From assembly GCF_025642155.1 (NCBI RefSeq), contig NZ_CP106798.1:6696001-6760000 (forward strand): DNA of 64,000 bases, given 5' to 3'. Below the pieces are notes generated by a model. It worked only from the letters and a program-made list of their open reading frames with translations. It had not been told where the DNA came from and made no database searches. This document shows, in pieces, positions 34,501 to 60,187 of the stretch (the first letter of the stretch is position 1; each line of letters starts with the position of its first letter). This stretch comes from Streptomyces sp. HUAS 15-9 (GTDB lineage Bacteria; Actinomycetota; Actinomycetes; Streptomycetales; Streptomycetaceae). A program made the translations under genes and the position numbers.

Positions 34501-37500
34501 GGGGCGCGATGGCCGCCGTACAGGCCACCGAGGACGAGGTGCGGGCCGTGTTGCTGGAAGGCACCGGTATCGCCGCCGTCAACGGCCCGACCGCCGTGGT
34601 CGTCTCCGGGCCGGAGGCGGGCGTGGACGAGGTCGTACGGCACTTCTCCGAGGCGGGCCGTAAGACGAAGAGGCTGAGCGTCAGCCACGCCTTCCACTCC
34701 CCGCTCATGGAGCCCATGCTCGCCGAGTTCGAGCGCATCGCCGCCCAACTCACCTACAGCAAGACCAAGTTCCCGATCGTGTCGACCCTGACGGGCGCGC
34801 AGGTGTCGTACGAAGACCTCTCCACCCCCGCCTACTGGGTCCGCCACGTCCGTGAGGCGGTCCGTTTCGCCGATGCCGTCACTGCTCTCGACGAGCAGGG
34901 CATCGGTACGTTCCTGGAGCTCGGCCCCGACGCCGTGCTGACCGCGATGGTCGCCGACCCGCGCGCCGTACCCACCCTGCGCCGCGACCGCACCGAACCC
35001 CAGGCCCTGGTCGAAGCCCTCACCCGACTGCCCGAAGTCGACTGGACCGCCTTCTTCGCGGGAACCGGTGCCCTCCCCGTCGAACTGCCCACCTACGCCT
35101 TCCAGCACGGCACCTACTGGCTCGCGGACACGGGCGCCGGAACGGCGACGGGCTTCGGGCAGTCGGACGCCGAGCACCCGCTGCTGAGCGCGGCCGTGGA
35201 ACTGCCGGACGACAACGGCGTGTTGTTCACCGGCCGACTGTCCCAGTCCACGCACCCGTGGCTGGCCGAGCACGCCGTGAACGGCACGGTGATCGTGCCC
35301 GGCGCGGCCCTCGTCGAGATCGCCGTACGCGCCGGAGACCAGGTCGGACGCGGCACCGTCCGCGACCTGACCCTGCACGCCCCGCTCGTCCTGCCGGCCG
35401 ACCGCGCGATCGTTCTCCATGTTCGTGTCGGTGAGGGCGACGAGCCCGCCGTGACCGTCCACTCCCGCCCCGAAGGTGAGGACGGTCCCTGGACCCTGCA
35501 CGCCGAGGGCGCCCTCTCCGCCGACGCCGTGGCACCCGCCACCGACCTCACCGTCTGGCCCCCGGCCGGGGCCGAACCGGTCGACACCGCCACCCTCTAC
35601 GACGACCTGGCCGCCATGGGACTGGAGTACGGCCCGCTGTTCCAGGGGGTCTCGGCCGCTTGGCGCACCGCTGATGACACCGTGTACGCCGAGGTCGCGC
35701 TGCCCGAGGGCACCGAGTCCCAGGGCTACGGCATCCACCCGGCCCTCCTCGACGCGTCCCTGCACTCCATCAGCCTGTTGGACAGCGGCGACGACACCGC
35801 CCAGCTGCCCTTCTCCTGGACCGACTTCGCTCTGCACGCCACCGGAGCCTCGGCGCTGCGGCTCTGTATCGAGCGCACCGGGTCGGGCTTCCGTATCGAC
35901 GCCGCCGATCCGACCGGTACTCCGGTGGCCACGGTCGGAGCGCTGACCCTGCGTCCGCCGGCGGTGGAGACGGCCACCGTCCGTGATCTGTACCGGGTGG
36001 ACTGGGTGCCGGTTACCGCGCAGGCGACCGAGCCCACCGCCTCGTACACGGTCCTCCGTGCCGCCACGGCCGGCGAACTGCTCCCGCGGCTCCAGGCGCA
36101 CCTCGACGGCGAGCAGAGCCTTCTCGTCCACACCACCGGTGCCGCCACCGACCCGGAGCAGTCCGCGATCCGCGGCCTGACCCGGGCCGCCCAGGCCGAA
36201 CACCCCGACCGCATCGTCCTCATCGACACCCAGGACATCCCCGAACACATCCCGGCCGGAGAGCCCGAACTCGCCCACCACGACGGCGAGTTCCATGCTC
36301 CCCGACTCGCCCGGGAGACGGCCGCGGCCGCCACCGGCACCTGGCCCACCACCGGCACCACCCTCATCACCGGCGGAACCGGCGGCCTCGGCGCCCTCAC
36401 CGCACGCCACCTGATCTCCACCCACGGCGTACGCAGCATCCTGCTCACCAGCCGACGCGGCACCCAAGCCCCCGGCGCCACCGAACTCGCCCTTGAGCTC
36501 ACGGACTTGGGCGCCGAGGTCGAGATCGTCGCCTGTGACGTGACCGACCGTGCCGCGCTCGCCGAACTCCTCTCCGCGCACCCCGACATCACCGCCGTCG
36601 TCCACACCGCCGGAGTGGTGCAGGACGGGACGATCGGTTCGCTCACGCCGGAGGCGCTCGACGCGCTACGGGGGCCCAAGATCGATGCCGCCCGGCATCT
36701 GCACGAACTGACGGCCGGGCACGACATCGGGGCCTTCGTCCTCTACTCCTCCGCCGCCGGTGTGCTGGGCGGTGCGGGGCAGGGTGCCTACGCCGCCGCC
36801 AACGCCGCCCTGGACGCCCTGGCCGCCGAGCGGCGTGCGCAGGGGCTGCCGGGCATCTCGATCGCCTGGGGCCTGTGGGCGCCGGAGGCCGGAGGCATGG
36901 GAGCCGGGATCGGCGAGGCGGACATCGAGCGCATGGCGCGCTCCGGCGTACGGCCGCTGACGGTGGCCGAGGGGCTCGCACTGCTGGACGCGGCGATCGG
37001 GGCGGGCCGCGTCCTGCTGGTTCCCGCCGGGCTGGAAGTTTCCGCCCTCGCCCGTATCTCCGGAGGTCAAGTACCCGCGCTGTTTGCGCAGTTGGCGCGG
37101 TCGATGGCCGTGCGCCGGTCCGCCGCCGGTGCCGTTGCCAAGGGCGGGCAGGAGCTGGCGCAGCGGCTGGCGGGGCTCGCGGCTCCCGAGCGGCAGCGCC
37201 TCGCCCTCGAGGTGGTCAACCGGCATGTCGCCGGCGTCCTCGGTGGGGGCGGCGGCAGCGGGGCCCTGGAGATCACCCCGGACAAGCCCTTCAAGGAACT
37301 CGGATTCGACTCGCTCACGGCGGTCGAGCTGCGCAACGGCCTGGGCGCCGAAGCGGGGGTCCGCCTCCCGGCGACGCTCGTCTTCGACTACCCGACCCCG
37401 GCCGAACTCGCCGGATTCCTGCTCCGGCAACTGGTTCCCGAAGATGCCGCCGAGGCCGGTGACGGGACCGACGGGACGTACGAGGAGAGCGTGCGGGCGA

Positions 37501-37706
37501 CCCTGCGGACGATTCCGCTGGCCCGGCTCAGGGATGCCGGCCTCCTGGACGCCCTGCTCGAACTCGCGGGCCACCGGCCCACGGCCATGGGCACACACCT
37601 GGCGGCGGACGACCCGGCGGGCGAAGGCGCCGGAAACGTGGACGACATCGACGACATGGATGCCGAGAGCCTCATCTCGATGGCGCTCGAAGGATCGGAC
37701 TTCTGA
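22527..37706 (+). CDS. type I PKS, modules 1-3 (each KS-AT-DH-KR-ACP)
   Basis: A 5059-residue protein. An N-terminal coiled-coil docking segment ([20 protein letters not shown]) precedes three modules. Module 1: KS from ~37 (Cys209), AT Ser651, DH His949 ([10 protein letters not shown]), KR (GGTGGLG near 1315, Tyr1456, LDD), ACP Ser1632. Module 2: KS Cys1863, AT Ser2303, DH His2600, KR Tyr3107 (LDD), ACP Ser3281. Module 3: KS Cys3516, AT Ser3957, DH His4249, KR Tyr4755 (VQD in place of LDD), ACP Ser4929. All ATs carry GHSIGE and HAFH, so malonyl-CoA is expected. Each module should add CH=CH, giving a conjugated triene. All KS domains have DTACSSS; there is no loading module. A C-terminal docking tail ([13 protein letters not shown]) pairs with the next protein. 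ATG 22527 follows AGGTGG. Confidence 0.97.
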   Translation: MSNESNEQKLLDYLKRATTELRDTRRRLREEEEKQYEPIAIVGMACRYPGGVTSPEDLWSLLAAGGDAITPFPADRGWDAAGLYDPDPDAPGKTYSVEGGFLEGAADFDADFFGISPREALATDPQQRVLLETSWEAFERAGIDPTSLRGSATGVFAGAMYHDYGAHLQNVPQDISAFLGNGSAASVVSGRVSYALGLEGPAVTVDTACSSSLVAVHLAAQALRSGECSLALAGGVTVMSTPDTFVDFSRQRGLASDGRCKPFAEAADGTGWGEGVGVLVLERLSDARRNGHRVLAVVRGSAVNQDGASSQLTAPNGPSQQRVIRQALASARLTAQQIDAVEAHGTGTRLGDPIEAQALLATYGQDRAADAPLWLGSIKSNLGHTQAAAGVAGIIKMVLAMRNEQLPQTLHVDAPSSHVDWSAGAVELLTEARPWKQAEERVRRAGVSSFGISGTNAHVIVEEAPAEDPAEAGELMTLPVVPWIVSGKTAEAVRGQAARLLGFAVTRPELDLADVGYSLVTQRSSFAYRAAVASGDREELLAGLEAIAGGGAPLASGGREPLAFLFTGQGSQRAGMGRGLYEAFPVFAAALDEVCAALDVHLERPLKDVMFGGEGLDETGYTQPALFALEVALFRLLEAWGVRPDALAGHSIGELAAAHVAGLWSLEDAATLVAARGRLMQQLPAGGAMAAVQATEDEVRAVLPAGTGIAAVNGPVSIVVSGPEAGVDEVVRHFSEAGRKTKRLTVSHAFHSPLMEPMLAEFEQLAARLTYAEPAIPIVSTLTGAQVSYEELSRPSYWVRHVREAVRFADAVATLDGRGVRTFLELGPDAVLTAMAADTGTEATLVAGLRRDRSEARALVEALTRLPVVDWAAYFGPGRRSVDLPTYAFQNQPYWLDAYAGAVRGDVVSAGQVDAEHPLLSAAVELPDGEGVLFTGRVSLAAQPWLAEHAVHGTVIVPGAALVEIAVRAGDQVGCGTVGDLTLHAPLVVPESGAVALRVRVGEGDRPTVTVHSRPEGEETWTLHAEGSLSADAVEPLGDLDVWPPAGAEPVDIANLYGDLAGVGLEYGPLFQGLTAAWRSADGTVHAEVALPEGTDTDGFGIHPALLDAALHAITLAQEADSTAQLPFSWSDVTLYATGASVLRVRVVDEGSGYRLDLADPTGTPVATVGALALRPSAVETATVRDLYRVDWVPVNAQATEPTASYTVLHAATAAELLPRLQAHLDGERTLLVHTVGAASAPEQSAIRGLTRAAQAEHPDRIVLIDTRDVPEHIPAGEPELAHQEGRFHAPRLIRETASADGGASWSTSGTVLVTGGTGGLGALTARHLVAAHGVRNVLLTSRRGIEAPGAVELVAELRESGAEHVTVEACDVSDREAVARLLAAHPDITAVVHTAGVLDDSTIESLTPERLESVWGPKALAARYLHELTADRDLDAFVLYSSSAATFDGTGQANYAAANAYLDGLAARRRAQGLPGVSLAWGLWAPEVGGMGADLTAADLDRMARVGVLPIDEERGLALLDAVLSGAYGEQAHLLPVVMDARALEQRARRGELPHALHGLVRPSAAARRALATGSKTTAGDLAGRLERLPAAERTRVLLDLVRRHVASVLGFGSASDVAPEKPFKEFGFDSLTAVEFRNRLAAEAGLRLPATLVFDHPTPTAVAGFLEAELVGVDEASKAMPVTTEAATDDPVVIVGMACRYPGGVASPEDLWGLLAAGGDAVSEFPSDRGPLWQESYDPDPEAIGKTYTRHGGFLSQAAEFDPGFFGISPREALAMDPQHRLLLETSWEAFERAGIDPVTVRGSATGVFTGVMYHDYATVLERSAHHDTEGFMGVGGSIASGRVSYALGLEGPAVTVDTACSSSLVAVHLAAQALRGGECSLALAGGVTVMSTPDTFVDFSRQRGLAADGRCKPFAEAADGTGWGEGVGVLVLERFSDARRNGHRVLAVVRGSAVNQDGASNGLTAPNGPAQQRVIKQALAAAGLTPQQVDAVEAHGTGTRLGDPIEAQALLATYGQDRAADAPLWLGSIKSNLGHTQAAAGVAGIIKMVLAMRHERLPRTLHVDAPSSHVDWSAGAVELLTEARPWAAGERTRRAGVSSFGISGTNAHVIVEEAPTEEPVPMAEAAWLPVVPWIVSGRTAEAAREQSARLLELIGDGDGLDPADVGFSLATQRSAFAHRAAAVAGDPDGLRAGLEAIADGSVTPSVVGGSVAFLFTGQGSQRAGMGRGLYEAFPVFAAALDEVCAALDVHLERPLKDVMFGGEGLDETGCTQPALFALEVALFRLLEAWGVRPDALAGHSIGELAAAHVAGLWSLEDAATLVAARGRLMQQLPAGGAMAAVQATEDEVRAVLPEGTGIAAVNGPVSIVVSGPEAGVEEVVRHFSEAGRKTKRLTVSHAFHSPLMEPMLAEFEDIAAQLTYAEPVIPIVSTLTGTQVSYEDLAEPAYWVRHVREAVRFADAVATLGEKGIGTFLELGPDAVLTAMAADTGTEATLVAGLRRDRSEAQALVEALTRLPVVDWAAYFGRGWKAVDLPTYAFQHQPYWPEHSTLDAGDVHAVGIASADHPLLGAAVELPDGDGVLLTGRLSLATHPWLAEHAVNGTVIVPGAALVEIAVRAGDQVGRGTVRDLTLHAPLIVPETGAVALRVRVGEDDEPAVTVHSRPEGEDGPWTLHAEGSLTGDAVEPVADLTAWPPAGAESVDITNLYGDLAALGLEYGPLFRGVSAAWRSADDTVYAEVAPPEGTDTQGYGIHPALLDASLHSLGLLDTGDEARAELPFSWSDVTLHASGASALRVRITKEGAGQRLELADPTGTPVATVGALTLRPPAVETATVRDLYRVDWVPVTAQATEPTASYTVLRAATAGELLPRLQAHLDGEQSLLVHTTGAATDPEQSAIRGLTRAAQAEHPDRIVLIDTQDIPEHIPMGEPELAHHDGEFHAPRLARETAAAATGTWPTTGTTLITGGTGGLGALTARHLISTHGVRSILLTSRRGTQAPGATELALELTDLGAEVEIVACDVTDRAALAELLSAHPDITAVVHTAGVLDDSTVEHLTGERLAGVRAPKADAARHLHELTADLELEAFVLFSSAAGCFDGIGQANYAAANAYLDALAAQRRVQGLPGISIAWGLWAPEAGGMGAELTTTDLDRMARAGVEAIGAEEGTVLFEAALAASVSRAHVVPIKLNLGAWDTDAPALLRDLVRPRARRAVRASLGSDTGRPAGNSLQDRLAALPDTAARRDLLLDLTRKRVAAVLGFAGAQAVSADAAFMELGFDSLTGVEFRNALGADTGLRLPATLVFDHPSPTAVADYLLTELVGHELDLATGQRAAVAVAAAVDEPIAIVGMACRYPGGLNSPEELWQLLVSGRDAITSLPTDRGWDVAGLYDPDPEAIGKTYSRHGGFLGQAAEFDPAFFGISPREALATDPQHRLLLETSWEAFERAGIDPATVRGSATGVFAGVMYNDYGIRLNGYPSDLEGYLGTGSSGSVASGRVAYVLGLEGPAVTVDTACSSSLVTVHMAAQALRSGECTMALAGGVTVMATPETFVGFSRQRGLAPDGRCKPFAEAADGTGWGEGVGMLVLEKLSDARRHGHNVLAVVRGSAINQDGASNGLTAPNGPSQQRVIRQALASARLTPQQVDAVEAHGTGTRLGDPIEAQALLATYGQDRASDAPLWLGSIKSNLGHTQAAAGVAGIIKMVLAMRNEQLPRTLHVDEPSSHVDWSAGAVELLTEAKPWKAGERTRRAGVSSFGISGTNAHVIIEEAPAETSAEPDASARRVPVLPWIVSGRTAEAVRAQAARLLDFATAHPELDSTNIAHSLTARRASFSCRAGVVARDRGGLLAGLEAIAGGGVTPTVAGGSVAFLFTGQGSQRAGMGRELYEAFPVFAAALDEVCAALDVHLERPLKDVMFGGEGLDETGYTQPALFALEVALFRLLGAWGVRPDVLAGHSIGELAAAHVAGLWSLEDAATLVAARGRLMQQLPAGGAMAAVQATEDEVRAVLLEGTGIAAVNGPTAVVVSGPEAGVDEVVRHFSEAGRKTKRLSVSHAFHSPLMEPMLAEFERIAAQLTYSKTKFPIVSTLTGAQVSYEDLSTPAYWVRHVREAVRFADAVTALDEQGIGTFLELGPDAVLTAMVADPRAVPTLRRDRTEPQALVEALTRLPEVDWTAFFAGTGALPVELPTYAFQHGTYWLADTGAGTATGFGQSDAEHPLLSAAVELPDDNGVLFTGRLSQSTHPWLAEHAVNGTVIVPGAALVEIAVRAGDQVGRGTVRDLTLHAPLVLPADRAIVLHVRVGEGDEPAVTVHSRPEGEDGPWTLHAEGALSADAVAPATDLTVWPPAGAEPVDTATLYDDLAAMGLEYGPLFQGVSAAWRTADDTVYAEVALPEGTESQGYGIHPALLDASLHSISLLDSGDDTAQLPFSWTDFALHATGASALRLCIERTGSGFRIDAADPTGTPVATVGALTLRPPAVETATVRDLYRVDWVPVTAQATEPTASYTVLRAATAGELLPRLQAHLDGEQSLLVHTTGAATDPEQSAIRGLTRAAQAEHPDRIVLIDTQDIPEHIPAGEPELAHHDGEFHAPRLARETAAAATGTWPTTGTTLITGGTGGLGALTARHLISTHGVRSILLTSRRGTQAPGATELALELTDLGAEVEIVACDVTDRAALAELLSAHPDITAVVHTAGVVQDGTIGSLTPEALDALRGPKIDAARHLHELTAGHDIGAFVLYSSAAGVLGGAGQGAYAAANAALDALAAERRAQGLPGISIAWGLWAPEAGGMGAGIGEADIERMARSGVRPLTVAEGLALLDAAIGAGRVLLVPAGLEVSALARISGGQVPALFAQLARSMAVRRSAAGAVAKGGQELAQRLAGLAAPERQRLALEVVNRHVAGVLGGGGGSGALEITPDKPFKELGFDSLTAVELRNGLGAEAGVRLPATLVFDYPTPAELAGFLLRQLVPEDAAEAGDGTDGTYEESVRATLRTIPLARLRDAGLLDALLELAGHRPTAMGTHLAADDPAGEGAGNVDDIDDMDAESLISMALEGSDF
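30961..31669 (+). repeat. DH-KR linker/KR segment of module 2, near-identical to module 3
   Basis: These 709 bp match 35905-36613 (offset 4944) without indels and with only a handful of differences that I can see (for example ggcgcc/ggtgcc, ccccgag/cccggag, atgggagag/gccggagag). Identity is about 99 percent, far above the surrounding KS and ACP parts, so recent gene conversion or duplication is likely. Confidence 0.9.
35905..36613 (+). repeat. module 3 copy of the near-identical DH-KR linker/KR segment
   Basis: Partner of 30961-31669. The identity stops abruptly at CACACCGCCGG: module 2 continues GTGCTCGACGAC (LDD motif) and module 3 continues AGTGGTGCAGGAC (VQD). The breakpoint therefore falls just before the KR stereochemistry motif. 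Confidence 0.9.
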
Positions 37707-37750
37707 TGACGCGGCTGACGACGCGCGACGCGGATTGGGTGAGGTAAGAG

Positions 37751-49444
<11,694 letters not shown>

Positions 49445-49552
49445 CATCCGGCGGACTTTCGAAGGGGCGTCCCGCCAACCGGCGGACGCCCCCGCGGACG
49501 TCCGCCGCTGTCGCCGTCGTACGAGGGGATCAGAGGGGAAGTAGGGGAAGAA

Positions 49553-52500
49553 ATGGCTGACGAGAAACAGCTGGTCGACACGCTCAAGCGGGTCGCAGCC
49601 GACCTGCACGACACCCGTCGGCGGCTGCGTGAGGCCGAGGAGAGGGAACACGAGCCCATCGCGATCGTCGGTATGGCCTGCCGGTTCCCCGGCGGCGTCG
49701 GCTCGCCCGAGGACCTGTGGGCCATGCTCGACGCCGGCCGCGACGGCATGGCCCCCTTCCCCCGCGACCGGGGCTGGAACCTGGACCAGCTCTCCGCCAG
49801 CGACGGACATGGCGACACGGACCGCCGCGCCGGGTTCCTCCAGAACGCCGCCGGATTCGACGCCGAGTTCTTCGGCATCAGCCCCCGTGAGGCGCTCGCC
49901 ATGGACCCGCAGCAGCGCGTGCTCCTGGAGACCTCCTGGGAGGCGATCGAACGCGCCGGCATCGACCCGCACACCCTGGCCGGCACCCGCACCGCCGTCT
50001 ACGCGGGCGTCAGCAGCAACGACTATCTGCGCGGCCTGACCCGGATGCCCGACTCCATCGCGGGCCACATGATGACCGGCGTCGCGGCGAGCGTCCTGTC
50101 CGGGCGCGTCTCCTACGTCCTGGGCCTCGAAGGCCCGTCCCTCACCGTGGACACGGCGTGCTCCTCGTCCCTCGTCTCGGTGCACCTGGCGGCCCAGGCA
50201 CTGCGCGGCCGCGAATGCACCCTCGCCCTCGCGGGCGGCGTCACGGTCATGGGCTCCGCCGGTACGTTCCTGGAGTTCAGCCGCGCCGACGGCCTCTCCG
50301 GGGACGGCCGCTGCAAGGCGTTCGCCGACGCGGCCGACGGTACGGGGCTCTCCGAGGGCGTCGGCGTCCTGGTCCTGGAGCGGCTGTCGGACGCGCGCCG
50401 CAACGGTCACCGGGTGCTGGCTGTGGTGCGGGGCTCGGCCGTCAACCAGGACGGCGCCAGCAACGGCCTCACCGCCCCCAACGGCCCCTCCCAGCAGCGG
50501 GTCATCAAGCAGGCCCTGACGTCCGCGCGCCTCACCCCGCAGCAGGTCGACGCCGTGGAGGCGCACGGCACGGGCACGCGGCTCGGCGACCCGATCGAGG
50601 CGCAGGCGCTGCTCGCGACCTACGGCCAGGACCGTGCCTCGGATACGCCGTTGTGGCTCGGATCGATCAAGTCCAACCTCGGCCACACCCAGGGCGCCGC
50701 CGGCATGGCGGGAGTCATCAAGATGGTGCTCGCCCTCCACCACGAACGGCTGCCGCGGACCCTCGGGGTGGACAGGCCGTCGTCGCATGTGGATTGGTCG
50801 GCGGGTGCGGTGGAGCTGCTGACCGAGGCCAGGCCGTGGAAGCGGGCCGGGGAGCGGGTGCGGCGGGCTGGTGTCTCGTCGTTCGGTATCAGCGGCACCA
50901 ACGCGCACGTGATCGTGGAGGAAGCCCTGGCCGAGGAGCCGACGCCGGTGGCGGAGGTGACGGCTGGGCTGCCGGTGGTGCCGTGGATCGTCTCCGGCAG
51001 GACGAACGAGGCGGTTCGGGATCAGGCGGCGCGGCTGCTCGAGTTCGCCGTGACCAGGCCGGAGCTGGATGCGGGGGATGTGGGCTGCTCGCTGGTGACA
51101 CAGCGGTCGGCGTTCGCATGTCGGGCGGGTGTGGTGGCGCGGGACCGGGGCGGGTTGCTGGCTGGGCTGGAGGCCATTGCCGGCGGGGGCGTCACGCCCA
51201 CGGTCGCCGGGGGTTCGGTGGCGTTCCTGTTCACCGGGCAGGGCAGTCAGCGGGCCGGGATGGGGCGTGAGCTGTATGAGGCCTTCCCGGTGTTCGCGGC
51301 CGCGCTGGACGAGGTGTGTGCCGCTCTGGACGTGCACCTCGAACGGCCCCTGAAGGACGTGATGTTCGGCGGGGAGGGGCTGGACGAGACGGGGTGCACG
51401 CAGCCCGCTCTCTTCGCTCTGGAGGTGGCGCTGTTCCGGCTACTTGAGGCGTGGGGGGTACGGCCCGAGGCGCTGGCCGGTCACTCCATCGGCGAGTTGG
51501 CCGCCGCTCATGTGGCCGGGTTGTGGTCGCTGGAGGACGCGGCGACGCTGGTGGCCGCTCGCGGCCGTCTGATGCAGCAGCTGCCGGCCGGGGGTGCGAT
51601 GGCCGCCGTACAGGCCACTGAGGACGAGGTACGGGCGGTTCTCCCCGCAGGCACCGGTATCGCCGCCGTCAACGGCCCGACCGCCGTGGTCGTCTCCGGG
51701 CCGGAGGCGGGCGTGGAGGAGGTCGTACGGCATTTCTCGGAGGCGGGTCGCAAGACCAAGCGGCTCACCGTCAGCCACGCCTTCCACTCACCGCTCATGG
51801 AGCCCATGCTCGCCGAGTTCGAGCGCATCGCCGCCCAACTCACCTACAGCAAGACCAATTTCCCGATCGTGTCGACCCTGACGGGCGCGCAGGTGTCGTA
51901 CGAAGACCTCTCCACCCCCGCCTACTGGGTCCGCCACGTCCGTGAGGCGGTCCGTTTCGCCGATGCCGTGGTGACACTGGACGGCCAGGGCATCGGTACG
52001 TTCCTGGAGCTCGGCCCCGACGCCGTACTGACCGCGATGGTCGCCGACCCGCGCGCCGTACCCACCCTGCGCCGCGACCGCACCGAACCCCAGGCCCTGG
52101 TCGAAGCCCTCACCCGACTGCCCGCAGTCGACTGGACCACCTTCTACGGCCCCGGCCGGCACCCCGTCGACCTCCCCACCTACGCCTTCCAGCACCAGCA
52201 CTACTGGTTCCGCAGCAACTCGGTGGGCTCTGGGGAGCCCGGTGACTTCGGGCTCGCGGCGGGTGGGCATCCGCTCCTGGGCGCGTCGGTGGAACTGCCC
52301 GACTCCGAAGGGGCGTTGTTCACCAGTCGGTTGTCCCTGGCGACGTACCCATGGCTGGCCGAGCACACGGTGAACGGCACGGTGATCGTTCCCGGTGCGG
52401 CCCTGGTCGAGATCGCCGTACGCGCCGGAGACCAGGTCGGACGCGGCACCGTCCGCGACCTGACCCTGCACGCCCCGCTCATCGTGCCGCAGACCGGCGC

Positions 52501-54919
52501 GATCGCCCTGCGCGTGCGCGTCGGCGAGGGCGACGAGCCCGCCGTCACCCTCCACTCCCGCCCCGAAGGCGAGGAGGGTGGCTGGACCCTGCACGCCGAG
52601 GGTGTTCTCTCGGCGGCCGGGTCCGAGCCGGGCCCGGGTGCCGTCGCCTGGCCGCCCGCGGCCGCACAGCCGATCGACACCGAGTACCTCTACGCCGGAC
52701 TCGCCGCCCTGGGCCTGGAATACGGCCCCCTCTTCCAGGGCCTCACGAGTGCCTGGCGCGACGGGGACACGGTGTGCGCCGAGGTCACGCTGCCCGAGGA
52801 CACCGAGACCGACGGGTACGGCATCCACCCCGCGCTTCTCGACGCGGCCCTGCACTCCGTGGCCGCGGGGGAACTGCTGCCGGCGCCCGAACCCGGCTCG
52901 GCCTGGCTGCCGTTCTCCTGGTCTGACGTCACCCTGCACGCCACGGGCGCCCGTACCCTGCGCGTCCGGGTCGCCGTCACCACGCCCGGTGCCATCACTC
53001 TCGACGCCGCCGACGCCGAGGGCAGGCCGGTGCTGTCCGTCGGGACACTCGCGCTCAGGCCCGTGCCGGTGGCGGCCGGAGCGGGTGCGGGCGCGTCGGG
53101 CGCGGGCGACGCTGAGTACGGCGTCGACTGGACCGTCGTCGAGGGACTGCCGTGCGCCGGAGCCGAGGAGCCGCTGCCGCTGCCCGAGCCCGGCCGCGTG
53201 GAGGCGCTGCCCGCTGCCGGCTGGTCCGCGCTGACCGCCCCGGCCGCGACCTCGCCCACCGAGGCCGCGACCGTCGTCCTCGCGGCGCTCCAAGAGTGGC
53301 TGGAGCGGGCCGCACCGGATGAGCGGCTGCTCGTCGTCACCCGGGGTGCCGTGGCCACCGCGCCCGGAGAGGACGTCACGGACCTGGGCCAGGCAGCTGT
53401 CACCGGACTCGTCAGGGCGGCCCGGACCGAATACCCGGGGCGGCTGCTGCTCCTCGACGTCGACAGTGACGCGCCGTCCCTCTCCGCCCTGGGTTCCGAT
53501 GAAGACGAACTCGCGCTGCGCGGCGGCACGTTGCTCGCACCGCGCCTGGTGCGTCGTGCGACGGCGGCGGCAGCAGCCGGTCCGGAACCGGTCTGGCCCA
53601 CCACCGGCACCGTCCTGATCACCGGCGGCACCGGTGGTCTGGGTGCCCTGGTCGCCCGGCATCTGGTCACCGAGCACGGCGTACGCAACCTGGTCCTCGT
53701 CGGGCGACGCGGTCCCGAGGCCCCCGGTGCCACCGAACTCGCTGCAGAGCTACGGGAGTCGGGCACCGAGGTCACCCTCGCCGCCTGCGACGTCGCCGAC
53801 CGGGACGCGCTGGCCGCGCTGCTCGCCGCGCACCCCGGCGTCACCGCGGTCGTGCACACCGCCGGTGTCGTCGACGACGCGACCCTGGGACGGCTCACCC
53901 CGGCCCAACTGCGCCGCGTCCTCGCCCCCAAGGCGGAGGCCGCCCACCATCTGCACGAACTCACCCAGGACCTCGACGCGTTCGTGCTCTTCTCGTCCGC
54001 GGCCGGCGTGCTGGGCGGCGGCGGACAGGCCAACTACGCGGCCGCCAACGCCTACCTGGACGCGCTCGCCGCGCGCCGGCGCGCCCACGGGCAGCCCGCG
54101 GTGTCCCTGGCCTGGGGCATGTGGGACCCGGCCACCGGCGGCATGGGTTCCGAGCTCACCGATGCCGACCTGGAGCGGATGGCCCGTACCGGCGTACGGC
54201 CGCTCGGCGCCGAACAGGGCCTCGCCGTCCTGGACTCGGCCGTCGCGGCGGCGGACGCGCTCACCGTGGCCGTACGCCTCGACGTGCCCGCGCTCGCCCG
54301 GTCCCTCAGCGGCGGCGTCCCGGGCCTGCTGCGTTCGCTCGTCCGTGTCCCCTCCCGCCGTACCGCCGCGGGCGGCGCGACGGGCGGCGGTACCGGACTG
54401 CGCGACCGACTCGCCGTGATCGGCGACCGGGAGGAGCGGGCCTCACTCGTGCTCGACCTGGTGCGCCGGCACGTCCGCACCGTCCTCGGCTTCGGCGCGG
54501 GACAGACCGTCGAGGCCGAGAAGCCCTTCAAGGACTTCGGCTTCGACTCGCTCACGGCCGTCGAGTTCCGCAACGCGCTCGCCGCCGAGACCGGCGTACG
54601 GCTCCCCGCCACGCTCGTTTTCGACTACCCCACCCCGCATGAACTCGCCGCCCACCTGCTGAAGGAACTGGCACCAGCCGACGACGACCCCGCCACTGCC
54701 CTGCTGCGTGGCCTCGACCACCTCGAACCCCTCATCGGAACGCAGGAGTTGGACCAGCTGACCCGGTCCCGGATCACCGTACGGCTGCAGGCCCTCCTGG
54801 CCCGCTGGCAGGACTCGGACGACCCGCGGCCAAAAACAGCGCAGGTGGCCGCCGACGACCTGGCAGCGGCATCCGACGACGAACTCTTCGCCCTCCTCGA
54901 CGGCGAGACCGGGAGCTGA
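49553..54919 (+). CDS. type I PKS, module 6 (KS-AT-DH-KR-ACP)
   Basis: A 1788-residue single-module protein. An N-terminal docking helix ([20 protein letters not shown]) leads to KS from ~34 (Cys203), AT Ser645 (GHSIGE, HAFH: malonyl-CoA), DH His938 ([10 protein letters not shown]; partner DAALH), KR Tyr1495 (VDD, B-type-like) and ACP Ser1666. The C-terminal docking tail has [20 protein letters not shown] and ends [15 protein letters not shown]. Expected addition is CH=CH. The ATG at 49553 is preceded by three AGGGGA repeats (49524, 49534, 49543), the last serving as ribosome binding site; they resemble the AGGGG boxes of the cluster promoters but have no -10-like hexamer behind them. Confidence 0.97.
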   Translation: MADEKQLVDTLKRVAADLHDTRRRLREAEEREHEPIAIVGMACRFPGGVGSPEDLWAMLDAGRDGMAPFPRDRGWNLDQLSASDGHGDTDRRAGFLQNAAGFDAEFFGISPREALAMDPQQRVLLETSWEAIERAGIDPHTLAGTRTAVYAGVSSNDYLRGLTRMPDSIAGHMMTGVAASVLSGRVSYVLGLEGPSLTVDTACSSSLVSVHLAAQALRGRECTLALAGGVTVMGSAGTFLEFSRADGLSGDGRCKAFADAADGTGLSEGVGVLVLERLSDARRNGHRVLAVVRGSAVNQDGASNGLTAPNGPSQQRVIKQALTSARLTPQQVDAVEAHGTGTRLGDPIEAQALLATYGQDRASDTPLWLGSIKSNLGHTQGAAGMAGVIKMVLALHHERLPRTLGVDRPSSHVDWSAGAVELLTEARPWKRAGERVRRAGVSSFGISGTNAHVIVEEALAEEPTPVAEVTAGLPVVPWIVSGRTNEAVRDQAARLLEFAVTRPELDAGDVGCSLVTQRSAFACRAGVVARDRGGLLAGLEAIAGGGVTPTVAGGSVAFLFTGQGSQRAGMGRELYEAFPVFAAALDEVCAALDVHLERPLKDVMFGGEGLDETGCTQPALFALEVALFRLLEAWGVRPEALAGHSIGELAAAHVAGLWSLEDAATLVAARGRLMQQLPAGGAMAAVQATEDEVRAVLPAGTGIAAVNGPTAVVVSGPEAGVEEVVRHFSEAGRKTKRLTVSHAFHSPLMEPMLAEFERIAAQLTYSKTNFPIVSTLTGAQVSYEDLSTPAYWVRHVREAVRFADAVVTLDGQGIGTFLELGPDAVLTAMVADPRAVPTLRRDRTEPQALVEALTRLPAVDWTTFYGPGRHPVDLPTYAFQHQHYWFRSNSVGSGEPGDFGLAAGGHPLLGASVELPDSEGALFTSRLSLATYPWLAEHTVNGTVIVPGAALVEIAVRAGDQVGRGTVRDLTLHAPLIVPQTGAIALRVRVGEGDEPAVTLHSRPEGEEGGWTLHAEGVLSAAGSEPGPGAVAWPPAAAQPIDTEYLYAGLAALGLEYGPLFQGLTSAWRDGDTVCAEVTLPEDTETDGYGIHPALLDAALHSVAAGELLPAPEPGSAWLPFSWSDVTLHATGARTLRVRVAVTTPGAITLDAADAEGRPVLSVGTLALRPVPVAAGAGAGASGAGDAEYGVDWTVVEGLPCAGAEEPLPLPEPGRVEALPAAGWSALTAPAATSPTEAATVVLAALQEWLERAAPDERLLVVTRGAVATAPGEDVTDLGQAAVTGLVRAARTEYPGRLLLLDVDSDAPSLSALGSDEDELALRGGTLLAPRLVRRATAAAAAGPEPVWPTTGTVLITGGTGGLGALVARHLVTEHGVRNLVLVGRRGPEAPGATELAAELRESGTEVTLAACDVADRDALAALLAAHPGVTAVVHTAGVVDDATLGRLTPAQLRRVLAPKAEAAHHLHELTQDLDAFVLFSSAAGVLGGGGQANYAAANAYLDALAARRRAHGQPAVSLAWGMWDPATGGMGSELTDADLERMARTGVRPLGAEQGLAVLDSAVAAADALTVAVRLDVPALARSLSGGVPGLLRSLVRVPSRRTAAGGATGGGTGLRDRLAVIGDREERASLVLDLVRRHVRTVLGFGAGQTVEAEKPFKDFGFDSLTAVEFRNALAAETGVRLPATLVFDYPTPHELAAHLLKELAPADDDPATALLRGLDHLEPLIGTQELDQLTRSRITVRLQALLARWQDSDDPRPKTAQVAADDLAAASDDELFALLDGETGS
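51131..52207 (+). repeat. AT-domain segment of module 6 shared almost identically with modules 3 and 7
   Basis: The ~1-kb AT-coding block is collinear without indels with 34041-35040 in module 3 (offset 17090) and with 56543-57619 in module 7 (offset 5412). Long runs are identical in all three, and the G/T-rich codon style (ctggaggatgcggcgacg) differs from the C-rich style of the neighbouring KS parts. Modules 1 and 2 carry slightly more diverged versions. The malonyl ATs appear homogenised by recombination. Confidence 0.85.
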
Positions 54920-54925
54920 ACGACC

Positions 54926-58016
<3,091 letters not shown>

Positions 58017-58018
<2 letters not shown>

Positions 58019-58072
58019 GGGGCGCTAGGGGTGGCCATAGGGGCTCTCACCCGCCATGGCCACTTCTAGCAT
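58017..58072 (+). promoter_or_regulatory. AGGGG-array promoter of the second Cys protein and ABC exporter genes
   Basis: AGGGGG at 58017, AGGGGT at 58027 and AGGGGC at 58039 are spaced 10 and 12 bp. TAGCAT at 58067-58072 follows the last after 22 bases. The 10/12 spacing is the same as in the amidase promoter and the 22-base gap the same as in the promoter at 18276-18330. The first box overlaps the stop codon of PKS module 7. Confidence 0.68.
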
Positions 58073-58143
58073 CGAGGGCACCCGGCAGAACCGGCCGGAT
58101 GCCAAGTCGAGAACGCGACACACCAGTCAGGAAGGGGCAGCCG

Positions 58144-59001
58144 GTGGAAAACAACGACGTGTGGCTGAAAATCGGCGGCAGCAGCCAGGAGGAACTGGTG
58201 CTCGCCGTCGATTTCACCGCCACCGGCCGTCCCGACGCCCGCTTCTCCGACCTGTTCTCGCTCACCGCGGCGGGCCGCCACCATGTCTGGGAGACGATGC
58301 CCCAGGCCGTCGCCACCGATGTGGGGCCCGGCGGCCAGGAGTATCTGGACCGCTGGTTCGACTCCGTGCGCGAGAGCGGGCGGCCGGTCGGCGCGGTCCT
58401 CGGCTTCTGCGCCGGCTCCGTGTATGCGGCCGCCCTGGCCGAACGCCTCACGCAATGGCAGGAAAGCGCCCCGCAGCTCATTCTCTTCGACCCGGAACTC
58501 GCCAACCCGCTCGGTCTCTACTGGCAGTTCCACATGTCCTTGAGCCTCTTCGAATCCATCGTGGGCCCCGAGCCGGTCTCGGCCGCCAACACCGAGGGGC
58601 ACCACGTCCTGGAAAGCACCGACGACATTCGGGTTCTCGGTACCGAACTGGTGCGTCTTTTCCGTGGCGTGAGTGAACCCGCGTTCGACCAGCTCGACCT
58701 CGACGAGGAGAGCCGTGCCGAATTCACCGAATCCTTCACCGCTTTCGTCGCCTATGTTGTCGCCGCGGGCGATTTCGACTCCATGGAGAACTGGCACAAG
58801 GCGGTCGCCTTCACCTCGGCGAGCCCGCTCAGCGGGCTCAACCGGCTCCGCTCGACCGATCCCGAGACCGCGGCGCGCGTCGTGTCGGGGGAAATCCGGT
58901 TCGGCAGCGAGCACATGAACCTGCTGCGCGACGAGGACGCCGCGAAGGCCCTGGACGCGCTGCTGTCCCCGCAGGACCTCTCCCGACAGATCCGGATGTG
59001 A
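58144..59001 (+). CDS. second thioesterase-fold protein with Cys nucleophile; candidate chain-transfer enzyme
   Basis: A 285-residue paralogue of the protein at 18394-19206. The nucleophile elbow is GFCAGS with Cys89, the candidate Asp is in LILFDPELAN and the candidate His in FGSEHMNLL. GTG 58144 is chosen because GGAAGGGG precedes it; a frame open from 58099 would overlap the promoter region. Its position directly after the TE-less last PKS gene, under a promoter matching that of its paralogue, suggests it takes the finished chain from the module-7 ACP to another carrier such as the PCP of the NRPS at 62050-64000, by analogy with SyrC/CmaE. Hydrolytic or cyclising release is the alternative. 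The stop is 1 base from the ABC ATPase start. Confidence 0.68.
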   Translation: MENNDVWLKIGGSSQEELVLAVDFTATGRPDARFSDLFSLTAAGRHHVWETMPQAVATDVGPGGQEYLDRWFDSVRESGRPVGAVLGFCAGSVYAAALAERLTQWQESAPQLILFDPELANPLGLYWQFHMSLSLFESIVGPEPVSAANTEGHHVLESTDDIRVLGTELVRLFRGVSEPAFDQLDLDEESRAEFTESFTAFVAYVVAAGDFDSMENWHKAVAFTSASPLSGLNRLRSTDPETAARVVSGEIRFGSEHMNLLRDEDAAKALDALLSPQDLSRQIRM

Positions 59002-59002
59002 C

Positions 59003-60187
59003 ATGACGACGACCCCAGAGACCAGGACCGCAAGGGACGAGGGAGGCACCACCGTCACGGCCGCGTCCCCTTCCCCGACCACGAGCACAGCAGCGAAGCC
59101 GGACAACAAGAAGAAGACCCGGAGCGGGAGGAAGCCGGGAAGCACGAAGGCGTCGGAGAGCGAGAAGGCGCCGGAGAACAAGAACACGTCGGAGAGCGAG
59201 AAGGTGCCGGAGCAGGACAAGAAGCCGGCTGCCGTGAAGGGTCCCCGGCACGCCGCTCCCGAGCCCGCCCTGCGCATCACCGGACTGCGCAAGGACTACG
59301 GCGACGTCAAGGCCGTCCGAGGACTCGACCTGAGCATCGCGCCCGGTGAGGTGGTCGCCCTGCTCGGCCCCAACGGAGCAGGCAAGTCCACCACCGTCGA
59401 CATGATCCTCGGCCTGGCCAAGCCGACCGCGGGCAGCATCACCGTCTTCGGCAAGGCCCCGTACGTCGCCGTACGGGAGGGCATGGCGAGCGCCGTCCTG
59501 CAGGAGGGCTCGCTCATCGACGACCTGAGCGTCCGCGAGACCCTCGGGATGATCTCCTCGCTCTACAAGGACCCGCTGCCCATGGACGAGGTCCTGCGCC
59601 GCGCCAACATCGAGGACATCGTCGACCGGCGCGGCACCAAGCTCTCCGGCGGCCAGCGCCAGCGCGCCCGGTTCGCCTGCGCCCTGGTCGGCAACCCGCA
59701 GCTGCTCATCCTGGACGAGCCGACCTCCGCGATGGACGTGGGCAGCCGCCGCAAGTTCTGGGAGTCGATGCGGAAGTTCACCGACACCGGCCGTACCGTC
59801 GTCTTCGCCACGCACTACCTCGACGAGGCCGAGGAGTTCGCCGACCGTGTCGTCCTGATGCGCGCGGGACAGATCGCCGCCGACGGCACCGTCGCCGAGA
59901 TCCGCGCCCTCACCGCCGGCCGGCTGCTGCGCGCCGCCGTACCGGGGGCGACCGCCGACGAGCTGAAGAAGCTGCCCGGTGTCACCGCGGCGAGCATCCG
60001 CCTCGGCCAGGCCGAGCTGCACTGCGACGACTCCGACGCCGCCGTCCGCGCGCTCGTGACGCGGTACGCCGACGCCCATGACATCGAGATCAGCGCCACC
60101 GGCCTGGAGGAGGCGTTCCTCACGCTGACCTCGGACGACGACGCCTCCCAGGACGACACGCGGAACACGGAGGACGAGGCCGCATGA
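59003..60187 (+). CDS. ABC transporter ATP-binding protein with Lys/Glu-rich N-terminal extension
   Basis: A 394-residue ATPase of the DrrA/CcmA type: Walker A GPNGAGKST (Lys128), Q-loop AVLQEGSLIDDL, signature LSGGQRQRARF, Walker B LLILDEPTSAMD and switch His in ATHYLDEAE. The C-terminal ~90 residues form the DrrA-like accessory domain. Before the ABC core are about 90 residues of low-complexity Thr/Lys/Glu/Ser sequence (for example PDNKKKTRSGRKPGSTKASE), unusual for the family and probably disordered. The start at ATG 59003 is 1 base after the previous stop, so coupling supports keeping the extension, though a later start cannot be ruled out. It works with the adjacent permease (ATGA overlap), likely in product export and self-resistance. 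Confidence 0.93.
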   Translation: MTTTPETRTARDEGGTTVTAASPSPTTSTAAKPDNKKKTRSGRKPGSTKASESEKAPENKNTSESEKVPEQDKKPAAVKGPRHAAPEPALRITGLRKDYGDVKAVRGLDLSIAPGEVVALLGPNGAGKSTTVDMILGLAKPTAGSITVFGKAPYVAVREGMASAVLQEGSLIDDLSVRETLGMISSLYKDPLPMDEVLRRANIEDIVDRRGTKLSGGQRQRARFACALVGNPQLLILDEPTSAMDVGSRRKFWESMRKFTDTGRTVVFATHYLDEAEEFADRVVLMRAGQIAADGTVAEIRALTAGRLLRAAVPGATADELKKLPGVTAASIRLGQAELHCDDSDAAVRALVTRYADAHDIEISATGLEEAFLTLTSDDDASQDDTRNTEDEAA

